From Paraescarpia echinospica (taxonomy: Eukaryota; Annelida; Polychaeta; Sabellida; Siboglinidae), in contig CM034537.1 of NCBI GenBank assembly GCA_020002185.1, positions 65,902,539 through 65,966,538 on the forward strand: 64,000 bases of DNA, given 5' to 3'. A program made the position numbers and the translations under genes. The notes under the pieces are model-generated. The model saw only the letters and a program-made list of their open reading frames with translations, searched no databases and was not told the origin of the DNA. How positions within the stretch are numbered: position 1 is the first letter of the stretch; each line of letters begins with the position of its first letter. Of the stretch, positions 33,353 through 44,722 are shown piece by piece.

Positions 33353-34444
33353 CTTGTCATCTATATAAATTGGCCCAAGGGACACGTTCCAATTCTTCAC
33401 GCTTGAATGTCAGTGCATTTTACGTGAACTTGGCATTGCGTCAAGACGACCAACGAAGCATGGATCTCGAGGTCGAAGTAATGGGCTACCTATCTCCGCA
33501 GTGATCAGTCATCGACCACCCAGCAACTACGTTCGCACATCTTCACAAGTTTATAACAGCCGGATTTCCGTGACTCTTTCCCCAAATCCACTATGCTGTC
33601 CGACTACACAAGCCTCCTTATGCCTTATTAATTCAAGATCTGTTCGCAACAAAATGACCAACATTTTAGACCACGTCCACGTACACGATATCGATGTTGT
33701 GGCCATTACCGAAACCTGGCCTTCTAACAAAGATTCCAACCTCCCGGTAACCAGGGCTCTCACACCACTTGGATATAAACTAATTCACCATCCAACATCC
33801 AGTCGTCGTGGTGGCGGCATTGCGATACTGCATTAAGAGTCCATCAAAACAGCCGCAGTGAAAACATTCAACGATATTTGGTATTTCGAAGCGATGAGCG
33901 CCAAATTAACATCACAAGGGAAAAGCGTAATCTTGCTTGTCGTCTATCGCCCACATCCAACTAAGAAGAACGGATCATCGGTTGTCGATTTCTTCAATGA
34001 CTTCGCAGATATTCCTGACACGTATGCGACACTGTCTGATGAACTTGTTATAGTTGGTGATTTAAATTTTCACTATTTGACGTTAATACCGATGTTTACG
34101 TGAAACGTTTCCGCGACATGTTTCACTGCCACGATATGACGCAGTATGTCGAACAAAAACACATCAAGAAGGCCACATTTTAGACCTTGTGATAACTTCT
34201 GTGTGGCTTACACGGTGGTCGCCGAGCTTATACCTGATCACCACGCTGTGCACTGCAATGCGCAAGCCTCCATTTCGGAGACGAAAGAAGACTTACCGCA
34301 AGATTAAGGCGATCAATCTCACATCGTTCTCGTCAGATATTGAGAACTCCAAATCACACACAAAGCGTGAACAATTGTAGCTCAATACAAATGTTCTAAG
34401 GTAGATGCTTGACAAACACTCACCATCCGACCTGAAGCGCCGTG

Positions 34445-34449
34445 GGTCG
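34445..34449. repeat. Target-site duplication of the solo LTR, left
   Basis: GGTCG, repeated exactly at 35,986-35,990 on the other side of the LTR. Five bases is normal for Gypsy integrases. Confidence 0.85.
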
Positions 34450-35985
34450 TGTCACAAAGTGGTTTGTATAGAATTTAATCAGGCTTTAGAACTGGTTTTG
34501 TATACGGTTGATGGGATGGTGCTGCCATATCTGGTATGTATTGTCGCGGAGGTATACGCTGGAGCCCTCTGGCGATTAAGGCGTGTAACGTTTTAACTGC
34601 CGACGAGTCAGATTTAATTAATTTCATTTGTAGCGTACACCACTAATTCTATGGTTAGGTATACCAAATTTGGTACCAGTAGAAATTATTTAACATGACT
34701 GGTAATGTGGTGATCTTGCAAACTACTTATGTTGTGGTTATATGAAGATTATATTATGAACTTATGAAAGTTGTTTACAGAAATGTAGGTGTGAAAAACA
34801 CTAGGGTCACACCTAGCTTATGAATAGAGTGCGTGTTTTATTAAAATTATGGATTAATTCATGAGAGTTGGAATGTACGATGAATATTGTGGTATCCGGC
34901 TCGATACAGGGAATCCAGTGATATTAATTATGTAAGTAATTCACGTAAGTTAAAGATTGAATGAGCACTTATATAGCCAAACGTTTAGCTCGCAAAATCT
35001 ATTTTAAACTCAGCGAGTTGAATGGATTGCTTCGAAGTGTGAATGGTTTCGGGAGCCGGTTTTTGAAGCGACTTTAATTTGTATTAAGTGTTGTAATTGG
35101 TCAGACTAACTTCCGGTCGTCAAGCTATATAAGGGCCGGACGGCCATTCGTGGCCAGACGAACATTTGAGCAGAAGAAAGCGTTGTACTCTCGTCTCCAG
35201 GAATTGGGCTGAAACGTGTGTCCGCCCAAAGCCTGTAGTAAATACTTCTACGATTTCAACAGTACTGATTAGTTGTGAGACGCTGCACTTCTCACGCGTT
35301 GAAGAAGACTGAGCGATAACCGACTGCAGGTCCGTTTTGACGAGACCTTCGAATGCGAGGCCACCACCGTTTCGCCTGCTAGCTGTCGTAACACAGACTC
35401 CGTGACAAACCTTCTCGACATCGCCGATGTTGTGACATCGATTCCGTGTTGTCGCCTGGTGATTCGCGTGGGATCGACAAGGCAAATCTACCGTCTACTT
35501 GATCTCCCGAGTCGCCTGCTTTCATCTACGTGAATTCGTTCGCCGAACGCCGAGCGACTTTCGACTTCGTCCTGACATCTCGCCGAACGCGACCGGTGCG
35601 AACGTTGACAATCACACATCACGAGACATTCATTGGTTACAGTTCATAGACTTTACAACGGTGTATACCCGTCTTCATGTAAGTGACCAGCTGTTTAAAT
35701 TGTCTCCCATGTTATTTCGTATTTGGATGCATACTCGTTGAGTACAACGTATGGTGTTATAAATATAATGTCATAGCAGAGTAACGGTTGGCCAACTATC
35801 ACTGAACCGCTTTTGTTTGTTGTTGATGTATTAAATGGGAATGCTTGTTGGCTTCTCGTACATACATATCTGATGTCACGTTATGTCTCTCGTTCACTCC
35901 GAATCCTAATGCACTTGAACCTATAACTTGCTATGTCAAATCGGGTACCGCCAATTTATTAATACTTACACTCGATTTTGTGACA
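34450..35985 (+). mobile_element. Solo LTR, same family as 27,994-29,540
   Basis: The 1,536-bp LTR begins TGTCACAAAG, ends TTTTGTGACA, and is flanked by GGTCG on both sides. No internal sequence is present, so the internal part was removed by recombination between two LTRs. It carries the same TATA box at 35,126. Frames inside it (for example 35,499-35,741) have no recognisable product. Confidence 0.92.
35126..35134 (+). promoter_or_regulatory. TATA box in solo LTR
   Basis: TATATAAGG in the same context as in the 5' LTR. A solo LTR can still act as a promoter for downstream DNA, but nothing here shows it does. Confidence 0.6.
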
Positions 35986-37265
35986 GGTCGAAATTCTATT
36001 AGCCAGGAAGGAGAGGCGCCGGATGGAGCGAATATGGAGATTGTCCAGGTTGACCATCGACAGAGAAATCTTCATCAACCTATGAGAACGAGTGAAGAAG
36101 ATGTTGTACACTGCCAGATCCACATTTTTTGCCAAAAAAATCAACGAACAGGCTGGCAACCCAAAAATTCTGTACCGGATAGTTGGTTATCTGCTGCATA
36201 CAAAACACCTGCTAGCACTGCCCGACAACCATCTCAGACAATTGCTTGACAACTTTAGCAATTAATTTCATAAAAAAAATTACCTTATGAGACGCGATCT
36301 TGATAGCCACGACAACACACATATCTGTGCCCGGACGAGCCCTGTGTTATCTTCATCGTTCTATCATCTATCATCGATCCTCCCTATCACAACACATGAG
36401 ATTACCAAATTGGTCAGCAAGTCGGCTTGTAAATCGTGCAAGTTGGATCCGATTTCGACTCATCTGCAGAAAGCTACCATGTCCATTTTGGCACCAGTCA
36501 TCACCGACATTGTGAGCTTACCGATTACAACAGGAGTCTTTCCTAAAGACTATAATAACACATCTTTTGAAGAAAGCAACACAGAACCAAAATGACTTAA
36601 AGAACTATCGTCCAACGTCGTACCTGTCTTTCGCGTCAAAAGTCGCAGAGAAGGTCGTTGCTGCCCGTTTCTCCAAACGTCTATCTGACAACGAACTCTG
36701 CGCAAATGCAATCTACTAACCGTCCGCATCACAGTACTGAGACTGCAGTGCTGAGAGTATGCAATGATCTGCTTTGTATATTGGATCGGCGCAATTGTGC
36801 TACTATGTCTCGGCAGCATTTGACACAATTGACCACGGAATCATCATGTTATCACGCCTAAGAGATCGTTTTGGAATAACTGGAACATCTCTTTCAAGGT
36901 TTGATTCGTATTAGGCTAACCGACGTCAGAGTACTCAAATGCACGGCAGGAATCAGCGGAAAGTCCAGTGACGTTCTGAGTCCCGCAAGGTTCCGTTCTC
37001 GGCCCGCTCATGTTCATTTGTTACACGCCACCACTCGGTGATATATCACGACGACACGGAATCAACATGCATCTGTATGCCGATAACACCCAACTCTATA
37101 TCGCCTTCATTCCTCTCTCGGAGGAAGAAGACACAACCCAGGGTGTGAAGCACATACAAGCATGTGTCGCTGAAATACAAACTCAAACTCAATGCTGACA
37201 AAACATATACTATTGTGATATATTCGTCGCACATTAAGAACGAACTTTCTATGCCACACCTACAA

Positions 37266-37798
37266 CTTTTGAAGTAGTCCAATTGGTCATGAAGTTGGAC
37301 TACTGCGGCATCAGAGGGGTGACAAACGCATAGATCGAGAACTTTCTCTCCAGTCGCACGCAGCATGCAGGTTGTAGTAGAGGGAGAAGGCTGGCACACT
37401 GGCTCTGTTATCTCGGGAGTACTGCAATGATCGGTTCTGGGACCATCTCTGTTCCTGGTCTACATCAACGATCTTGGAGATGGAGTCAGGGACAGACTAC
37501 GACTATTCGCCGACGACACCATCCTTTATTCCAGAATCAAGACCCGGCTGATGAACTGGAAGTCTGGGAACAGAAATGATAGATGTCATTAAATGTCGGA
37601 AAATGCCACCAACTTACTATCACCAAGAAGACCAAGATCCCGACCAGCTACACTCTCCAAAACCACACTCTGGAGAAAGTCACAAGTGCCAAGTACCTGG
37701 GCGTCGGACTCACAAAAACTCTTCACTGGGGCAAACGAGTCAAAGTTGCAGCTGCAAAGGCCAATAGACTCAGTGCGTTATTTATGAGGGGAATGTAA
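37266..37798 (+). mobile_element. Second LINE RT fragment
   Basis: Starts at LVMKLDYCGIRGVTNA, continues through an RT region with frame changes (VYINDLGDG-equivalent near 37,460, LFADDTILYSRIK near 37,503-37,540) and ends SAKYLGVGLTKTLHWGK (37,690-37,740). Its motif A to C segment repeats what the preceding LINE already has, so it is a separate 5'-truncated insertion of another family. Confidence 0.8.
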
Positions 37799-38015
37799 AA
37801 GTTAAAACCGGGATAACAGTCGTGCTAAGTGTGTACACATCATAAGTGGTCAACCGCGTCCCTGCCCTAAGCCAAACAATAAAACAGGTCGTGGTAGCTC
37901 GCGGTGGACGAGGAGGGTGTAGTGTAGAACATCCTCGCAAGCCAGGGCTAGCTGGCACTGACGTAATCAGCAGCAGCGACCATTGGCGCGCGAGGAAGAT
38001 GTAGTATAATTATTC
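37780..38015. repeat. Interspersed repeat U, copy 1
   Basis: GTTATTTATGAGGGGAATGT through GCAGCGACCATTGG recurs in the same orientation at 63,196-63,420. Contains a GAGGAGGGTGTAGTGTAGAA core. It has no coding frame in common between copies. It could be the 3' part of the adjoining LINE family or an unrelated element. Confidence 0.85.
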
Positions 38016-38998
38016 CACGGAGACACGGTTCTACCATATATGGGCATCCGCCATCTTAAATAAGTTTTCGAAAACGAGACTTCGAATAAATAAAGACACG
38101 CGTCGATATCGATAGCCATTTCTATGTTAATGTGCCTTTCTTATATCAATTACAAGCACGTTTTGATACATATATTCATCATAAGTACATACACGTTTAT
38201 ACAGTTTGCTGTTTATAGTATTAAGTTGATACAATTTCGTGCCATTTTGTTAAACATTATTAAAAAAAGTTGTTTTTGATTGGAAAAGTTCACGACTATG
38301 GAATGGTAAAAATAATCAATAAAAGGCCCCACCGCCGACAGTTGAAGGCTCACAGCATGGCAAAACGCAACAAAGTTGTAATGTATACACATCACAGAGC
38401 GTTGTTAAGTATTGGCAGCTTTACAGGAGTTGACTATTACAAAAAAGTTTCGCCCGATAACGTGAAATATGTCGTAGGTTTACATGAACACGGCGAATGT
38501 GCTACACCGTCATTACTTGCCGCTACTATAAATACGTAGTTTTACATAACACTAATTTAATGTCTCGCAAACATCGTTAGGCCTCATTATCTGTGAAAGA
38601 TTAACTTAATGGGATATTTTACACTTACATAGGCCTAAATCCCCCAAAGTCGGTGGCACAGTTCATGCCATATCGTCATTATCGAGTACAAGTTTCACTC
38701 ATTTAAAAACTGCCTAGTGCATATTAAGTACATGTAGAAACTGCCAACTTGAAGAGTTGAGAGGGATCCTGCGATTCGCTGATTCCAGGTTTGGGGTTCT
38801 TGGGGCCGATGAGGGACGAAATGGGGATTGCACCCCCCTATGATGGGTAGTGAAGGGGGGTCACAGATTTTTAGCCCAACTGGCTAAAGGATCTTGCCCT
38901 AACTGTGACCCGTGCCGTGGTCAAATCAAATGGTAAAGTTGTAAACAAATACTATTAAGTTAAACTGCTTTTCCAAACAGGTGATATCCAACAGCCGT
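38016..38998. other. Low-repeat interval with one unrecognised frame
   Basis: A plus frame of 89 codons (38,270-38,539), including SPDNVKYVVGLHEHGECATP, is open with mixed composition and could be an exon preceded by TTTACAG at 38,420. I do not recognise the product. The rest, including a GGGGTTCTTGGGGCCGATGA-rich stretch at 38,790-38,930, has no supported feature. Confidence 0.35.
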
Positions 38999-38999
38999 C

Positions 39000-39155
39000 A
39001 TGCCCAAAGGAGTGTCTCGAGGCAGAGGGAAGGGTAAGAAGGCAACCGCAAACACCAAAGTCAAACCAACACCTGCCACAACACCATTTGCCGGCAATGC
39101 CCCAGATCTTGATTACACGATATCCAACAACAAAACTTGGATGAACTTTAAATAG
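39000..39155 (+). CDS. Possible short exon or gene, basic 51-residue protein
   Basis: An ATG at 39,000 opens 51 codons, starting MPKGVSRGRGKGKK and ending TWMNFK before TAG. TTTTCCAAACAG at 38,969-38,980 offers a splice acceptor 19 bases upstream of the ATG, fitting an exon with a short 5' untranslated end. The N-terminus is arginine/glycine/lysine-rich as in nucleic-acid-binding tails. No homolog is recognised; it may be chance. Confidence 0.3.
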   Translation: MPKGVSRGRGKGKKATANTKVKPTPATTPFAGNAPDLDYTISNNKTWMNFK

Positions 39156-39653
39156 CCTTAAATCAAACGATAAGATCAAATGTTCACTTAAGAATAAGTT
39201 AGAATTATGCAGTGTTCATTTGTGCACAACTTGGTATCTCGTAAGTCTGATTTATATCATACAATACTTGGCTTTAATCATTTGAATGAGCAACACCAAA
39301 GTCTAGTATCCTGTGTTTTGCTTTGCCTCGTACGCACGTGCGTTTATTTACTGGCAACTCTGATCTAAGTCAAGATGGCGTGTCTCCGTGTCATCAATAC
39401 AAGACGGTGCAGTGCGCGCTATTTACATTGTTCGAGAAAAGTACGTAAGCAGTTCGTCCCCCATTCTGGAGGTGCGCCAAGCCACACCACACGCGCACAA
39501 AATTGCGGTTGTTTGCACTTATTATTGCTCAACATTTTCAACGATAACTTCAATATTTTAATGACATAAAAATTGTATAGTCTGATTATTATTCTGATGA
39601 AACGTACCGAAGTTAAGATGGCTCAATAAATAATTGCAACGTTTCTACATGAT
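39156..39653. other. Interval with a possible CpG-rich first exon
   Basis: Around 39,330-39,440 the DNA is locally CpG-rich (CGTACGCACGTGCG). It has GTCAAGATGGCG at 39,370, a good start context, opening MACLRVINTRRCSARYLHCS before an AAAAGTACGT donor-like site. The arginine-rich amphipathic opening looks like a mitochondrial presequence. This is suggestive only; no downstream exon was found, and a LINE starts at 39,655. Confidence 0.25.
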
Positions 39654-39654
39654 T

Positions 39655-40200
39655 TGAAATATGAAAGGATGCTCCACCACCGTCCAGGCGCACTGCTTCA
39701 AAGCCTTAGCCCGACCAGTCCTGGATTATGCGTCGGCGGTATGGGATTCCCATCAGCAGCACCTGAAGACCACTCTGTAGATGGTCCAGCGACGCGCAGC
39801 CCGCCGCATCCTGCACAACTTCAGCCCCGCTGGCAGCGCATCAGCCATGGTGGAGCAGCTGAACCTTGAGAACCTGCAACTCAGGAGGATAAGGTTGCAT
39901 GATGTACAGAGTTATGCACAGCCTTGTCGACCTGCACCCACCTCCTGGCCTGCTCAAGGCAGCCTCTCGGAAAACCCGTGGTCAACAGAACAATCTCCCA
40001 CTGCCCCACTCAAGGACAAACACTTATCTCCATTCATTCTTCCCATCTGCCATCAGAATGTGGAACTCATTTACCTCTCTCTCCTCCGAAGCCCAGTCCC
40101 TCCCAGTCTTCAGGTCCTCCATGAAGAACTGGCTGACTGCTCAACAATAGCCACTACCGTTATAATGCCCAATCTTAGAACCTTTATATTTATATTCCTT
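39655..40200 (+). mobile_element. LINE 3' fragment (RT C-terminal tail)
   Basis: Remnants in three frames read SPTSPGLCVGGMGFPSAA with its in-phase counterpart, then MVQRRAARRILHNFSPAGSA, and finally LLKAASRKTRGQQNNLPLPH and FFPSAIRMWNSF before TAA at 40,150. This is the standard end of CR1-type RT ORFs. The (TA)n at 40,211-40,228 follows and adjoins the Tigger end. Confidence 0.8.
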
Positions 40201-40228
40201 CTAGAACCTTTATATATATATATATATA

Positions 40229-40255
40229 GGGGAAGGTGGGGGTAAAATTGCCATG
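40229..40255 (+). repeat. Tigger left terminal inverted repeat
   Basis: GGGGAAGGTGGGGGTAAAAT plus TGCCATG pairs with 57,158-57,184. Preceded by (TA)n. Confidence 0.8.
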
Positions 40256-41059
40256 TTAGGATTCAAGGAGATTTATTATATTATTTAATACGCTTTGAAA
40301 ATGATGCGTTTATGTGTAAATTTAAACCAAGTTTATTAGTAACAACATGTCTGAATCAAACATGAATCGTATCAACCACTTCCGGGTAAAAGTGCACTGA
40401 ATTATTTTGTTCAAGTGGGTCATTTTGTTCAGTGGGTTGTACACAATGGTCCTCTTATATAGGGTAAAACGGTCACTCATTTCGAACATGATTTTATTGC
40501 AACTGGCCCTAACAAATGTGAACATAATTTCAAATTACAGCTGATACGTTGGAGTCCAATGTCAGATCCACTCACGTGCGTCCTGCGACAAATTAACTTG
40601 TCACTAATTTCGTACGTGATGTCATCTCAACTGCTAACAAATATGAACATAATTTCAAATTACAGGTGATACGACCTTTGTATCATATCATTTAATGACC
40701 TGCGTAGGCCCTACTCTCTAGACTATAAGTTGGAGTCCAATGTCAAATACACCCATGATAATTATGCGCACAAGTCACAAGTTAGAGTGTCCTAACAAAT
40801 GTGAACAGAATTTCAAATTGCAAGTGATACGACTTTTGTATCACACCATCAATGATGTGCGTGGACCCTATTCTGTAGACTCTAAATAGGAGTCCAATGT
40901 CCAAACCACACAGGTGCGTCCTGCGCACTAGTCACAGATTAAAGTGTCACTCATTTCGAACATGAGGTCACCTCAACTTGTGCTAACAAGTGTGAGAATA
41001 ATTTCAAATTACAGCTGACACAATTTTTGTAGCATAATTATTATTGTGGCGTGGATACT

Positions 41060-42077
41060 CTCTTAAGTTCTAAACGCTAGTCCATTACCAAGTCTAACCT
41101 TCTGCATCTGCACATAAGTCACACATAAACGTATCCTAATCGGGATCGACACCAGCACAGTCGTCATGTGCCCATTTTGTACAGGCTGTACACTGAATCC
41201 AATCCTCGTTGTGGGTGTTGCTGTACAATTCTCCATAGAATAGACATTGTGTGGCGACATCTTCCAGATCGTTTGAAGGAATTACTTGTGCGAAGACTGT
41301 CGCTTTCCGCCTTTGGTCTTTCCCTTGAACTTTGTTGTTTTCTTGACTTTCACGCCCCCCCCCCTCTCTCTCTCTCTATCTCTTTCCAAACATTTTTCGT
41401 GTTTCTTTCTCTTCCTTTCTGACTATACTTCTTCCTTATTTCTCTTGTTTCCACCAATTCTGTAAGTTGTTTCTTACACGGGCAGTTGGAGGTTAGTAAC
41501 GTCGCACTACCTCTTCTTGTTTTTGTTCTTCTTCTTTTTTGAACCCACTCTTTTGGGAAGTGGAGACATATGGAAAGGAGAGAGAGCCCTAGATGTGCTT
41601 GGAACAGCTATATCCGATTCAACTGGCTGACCACAACCTTGATTCACTGACTGACTAGGACCTGACACCACTGGCGACTGGGTAGGACCTGGCACCACTG
41701 ACGACTGACTAGGAATTGGCACCATTGACGACTGAATAGGACATGGCACTATTGACGAATGACTAGGACCAGCCACCACCGATGACTGGCTAGGACCTGG
41801 CACCATTGACGACTGACTAAGACCTGGCATCATTGACGACTGACTAGGACCTGGCACCAATGACGACTGACTAAGACCTAGCACCACTGACAAAGCGGAA
41901 GGTGCAAATTTATGGTCTGCAAAAATGTTGGGATTGTGTGGGTATATTCCCTTTTTCGAAACCCGTTTGCTGCGATCTGTGCTGTCACTGCAATCTGGTA
42001 AGAAGGACAAAACAACTCCGCCAACTGAAAGACATTGACACGTCTGCCCGAGTGCTGTCTCATCCAGCATTCAAATT
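41060..42077 (-). pseudogene. Tigger transposase, C-terminal part, copy 2
   Basis: Read leftward: HSGRRVNVFQLAELFCPSYQ at 42,050, then the end of the DDE domain (ANGFRK, then IYPHNPNIFADHKF). About ten PGPSQSS-type repeats (41,880-41,640) follow, then VPSTSRALSPFHMSPLPKR and a lysine-rich stretch near 41,520. Further remnants of a charged tail and degenerate zinc finger reach about 41,100. A frameshift near 41,960 and the LINE insertion at 42,078 break the gene. Confidence 0.85.
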
Positions 42078-44108
42078 TTTAATAATATATTTTTTAATAT
42101 ATTTGATTTAATATAGCGCCAGATCCAATTATAAATTGTTCGTGACGCTTTACAATATGTAGAACCCAGATAGAGGTAATAATGATGGCTAAATAAACAT
42201 GCACTTTCTAAAAGAAATTCTTAAAAAATAAATATTAGTAAAATACAAATAAATACAGTAATTAAATAAATATACTAAAACAATGATCATAGCTACAGTT
42301 CTATGTAGAAATAAGACATTGTCAATTCATTTCGCTGAACTAATGTACATGTAGGTATAAAATAAATATATAAATAGGTTAATTAATACATAAGAGATAT
42401 AAAACAAATAAATGCAGTGACTAAACTATGCCACATTGGAAAAAAGGAGTCTTTAAGCGTGCCTTGAAAGTAGAGAGACAATCAGACGTTTTAATGTCAT
42501 TAGGCAGTGTTCCACAAATTCGCCGCAGTGACCGCAAATGAACTGTCCCTAGCTTTGACATGAGTCCGCAGGACCGTTAACATGTTATTGTTGGTAGAGC
42601 GCAGGGCTCTTGTTGGTTTGTATGGGCATACAAGGTCGCATAAATATTTCGGGGCATCGCCATGCACAGCTTTATATGTAAACACTAATAGCTTAAAGTC
42701 TACAGGCAACCAGTGAAGAATACACAACAAAGGCATGGCGCTGTCACTCCGTGGGCGGCGTAGGATCAACCTAGCAGCAGAGTTGTGCATTCTCTGCAGT
42801 CGAGCGATGTTGTTGACATAAGTGCCGTATAGAAGTGAATTGCAGTAATCAAGCACTGATGTAATAATGGCGTTGACGACACGTTCCTTTGTCGTCGTTG
42901 GGAGATAACGACTCATCTGGTTAATATGGCGCAGGTGAAATGAGCACACACTGACGATGCTTGAAACTTGCTTCTTAAAATCGAGGTGGCGATCCATAAC
43001 GACACCAAGGTTACGAACACATCTTGAGGCAGTAATCGTAACATTTCCTACGCGTATCACACTGCCGTCAATAAGCGCAGCGGCAGTCTTTAGCACTAAG
43101 GGAAGATATTCCGTTTTATTGTTGTTCATAGTTTGATGTCATCCACTGATTTACAATATCTAGACACTCCTCCATACGTCGCAGAATAGCAGCCAACGCA
43201 GTCGCAGTGAGATCAAAATGGCAGTACAATTGCAGATCATCCGCATAATGATGAAAACAAAGTCCATGCGCTCTGATTATGTCGCCAATGGGTTGTACGT
43301 ACAACGAGAATAACAAAGGACCCAGCACCGAACCCTGTGGGACACCCGATGTCACGCAAGTTGTATTCGATGACGCATCACTAATGACCACACGCTGGGT
43401 CCGGCCCTGCAGATAGGATTGCAGCCAGCCAAGCGCCTTGCCAACAGGCCGTAAAGCAACCGAAGGCGCTGGATCATTATCTTGTGATTGATTGTGTCAA
43501 AGGCCGCACTAAAGTCAATAAGTACTAGAGCCGTGTCTTGTCTATTGTCTATAGCGGCTTTCATGGCATTTGTTACACACAATAGTGCGGTTTCAGTTGA
43601 ATGATTCTTCCGGTAGGCTGATTGGAAACAGTCCTCCATTCGCTGATCGGACTTTTGACAGATGGCTTAGGTTGCTAACTGGACGGTAGTTGTTGAGTAT
43701 GTCCTTGTTGAGTGATTGTTTCTTGAGCAATGGCCGGACAATTACGTGCTTAAGCAGCACAGGCATGACTGCCTCCTCGAGTGAGGCGTTTACAATCTGT
43801 GTGATGATAGCCACGATACTGTCCATATTGTCATTTAGTTGCTTAGTTGGTAGTGGATCAAGTGAGCATGTCTTATCCGTAGTGCCAAGAATATTAGTGA
43901 TTTCGACTGTAGTAGTTGGCTCGAACACTTGAATTGGGTCAATAAAACAACGTGTCTCGTCCTCTGTCGGGTCAACGGCAATGCGGTAGTGCAAATTAAT
44001 CAGTAATTTATCGATCTTTTCTTGGAAGAAACGTGATAATTTATCACATCCTTCCTTCACTGAGCAGAATTCAGGAAGTTGCATTTTGTGTACGTCGAGT
44101 GCATTTTG
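42078..44108 (-). mobile_element. Jockey/L2-like LINE nested in the Tigger transposase
   Basis: Read leftward: linker with KEGCDKLSRFFQEKIDKLL (44,060), RT fingers (KTCSLDPLPTKQL, VIVRPLLKKQSLNKDILNNY, RPVSNLSHLSK) and motif A region (LVLIDFSAAFDTINHKI, about 43,530). Next are GVPQGSVLGPLLFSLYVQPI (43,345) and the catalytic FHHYADDLQLYCHF (43,255). The C-terminal tail (LDYCNSLLYGTYVNNIARLQ, AARLILRRPRSDSAMPLLCI, FAVTAANLWNTA) ends near 42,500. The 3' untranslated region runs 42,499-42,078, with an AT-rich end. Frameshifts near 43,640, 43,370 and 43,120 are present. The endonuclease is lost by 5' truncation. Copy 1 of Tigger has the empty site (CATTCAACTTCTTGCGTG at about 6,527). Confidence 0.92.
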
Positions 44109-44304
44109 TGTTTCTTGCGTGTAGTACGTTGATAAAGGTTTCATGAACGAAACATCCAGTGGCTGTAACTTGTGAGAGTAAGTGACGGTATGGAGATCAT
44201 GAAAACTCCGTTATCGCGTGCCTTATTGGTGACTTCGATGTTGATCGTACGAGTTGAGTGTCCAACCAAGATGAATAGGAAATTGTTCTGTCTTGAGGCC
44301 CCCC
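44109..44304 (-). pseudogene. Tigger transposase, middle DDE segment
   Basis: Lies between the LINE and the Polinton and matches copy 1 at about 6,536-6,730. Reads the SFMKPLSTYYTQE segment and the LVGHSTRT-type segment upstream of it. Confidence 0.75.
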
Positions 44305-44310
44305 CACGTT
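44305..44310. repeat. Polinton target-site duplication, left
   Basis: CACGTT here, TACGTT at 54,758-54,763. The undisturbed target in Tigger copy 1 reads GATACGTTGG, so the original was TACGTT. Six bases is the diagnostic length for Polinton/Maverick integration. Confidence 0.88.
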
Positions 44311-44653
44311 AGCAGTATGTGTGTGCTCCTCACCATCCATAGATCAAAGGAGATCAAAGGACGGTGGATCAGTCGCTCATTTGGATTCCTACTTATAAAA
44401 AATCTTGTGGATGCCTACTTATAAAAAAACAAGTCCTACTTATAAAAAAATTTGTGGTTGCCTACTTATAAAAAACAAGGCATACTTGTGGTTAACTTGT
44501 AAAAACAAGTATGAGTATTGACCAATCAAGTGATTCCAAGTATGATTAATGACCTGTCAAGTGTGATTAATGGCCTGTCAATAGTATTGACCAATCAAGT
44601 GACCCCAATTATGATTAATGACCTGTCAAGTGTGACTAATGACCTGTCATATC
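44311..44653 (+). repeat. Polinton left terminal inverted repeat
   Basis: AGCAGTATGTGTGTGCTCCT at the tip, ending near GACCTGTCATATC. It contains an internal series of CCTACTTATAAAAA units (44,369-44,471) and then GACCAATCAAGTG and GATTAATGACCTGTCAAGTG units (44,520-44,650). The last AC-rich positions diverge from the right repeat. A small AGATCAAAGG duplication near 44,341 is absent on the right. Confidence 0.9.
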
Positions 44654-44722
44654 TTATCCGTAGGTATAGTGGTATATAGACCATTACTAGCGGCATCCTC
44701 GTTTAAAGGAGAGTGACAGACG

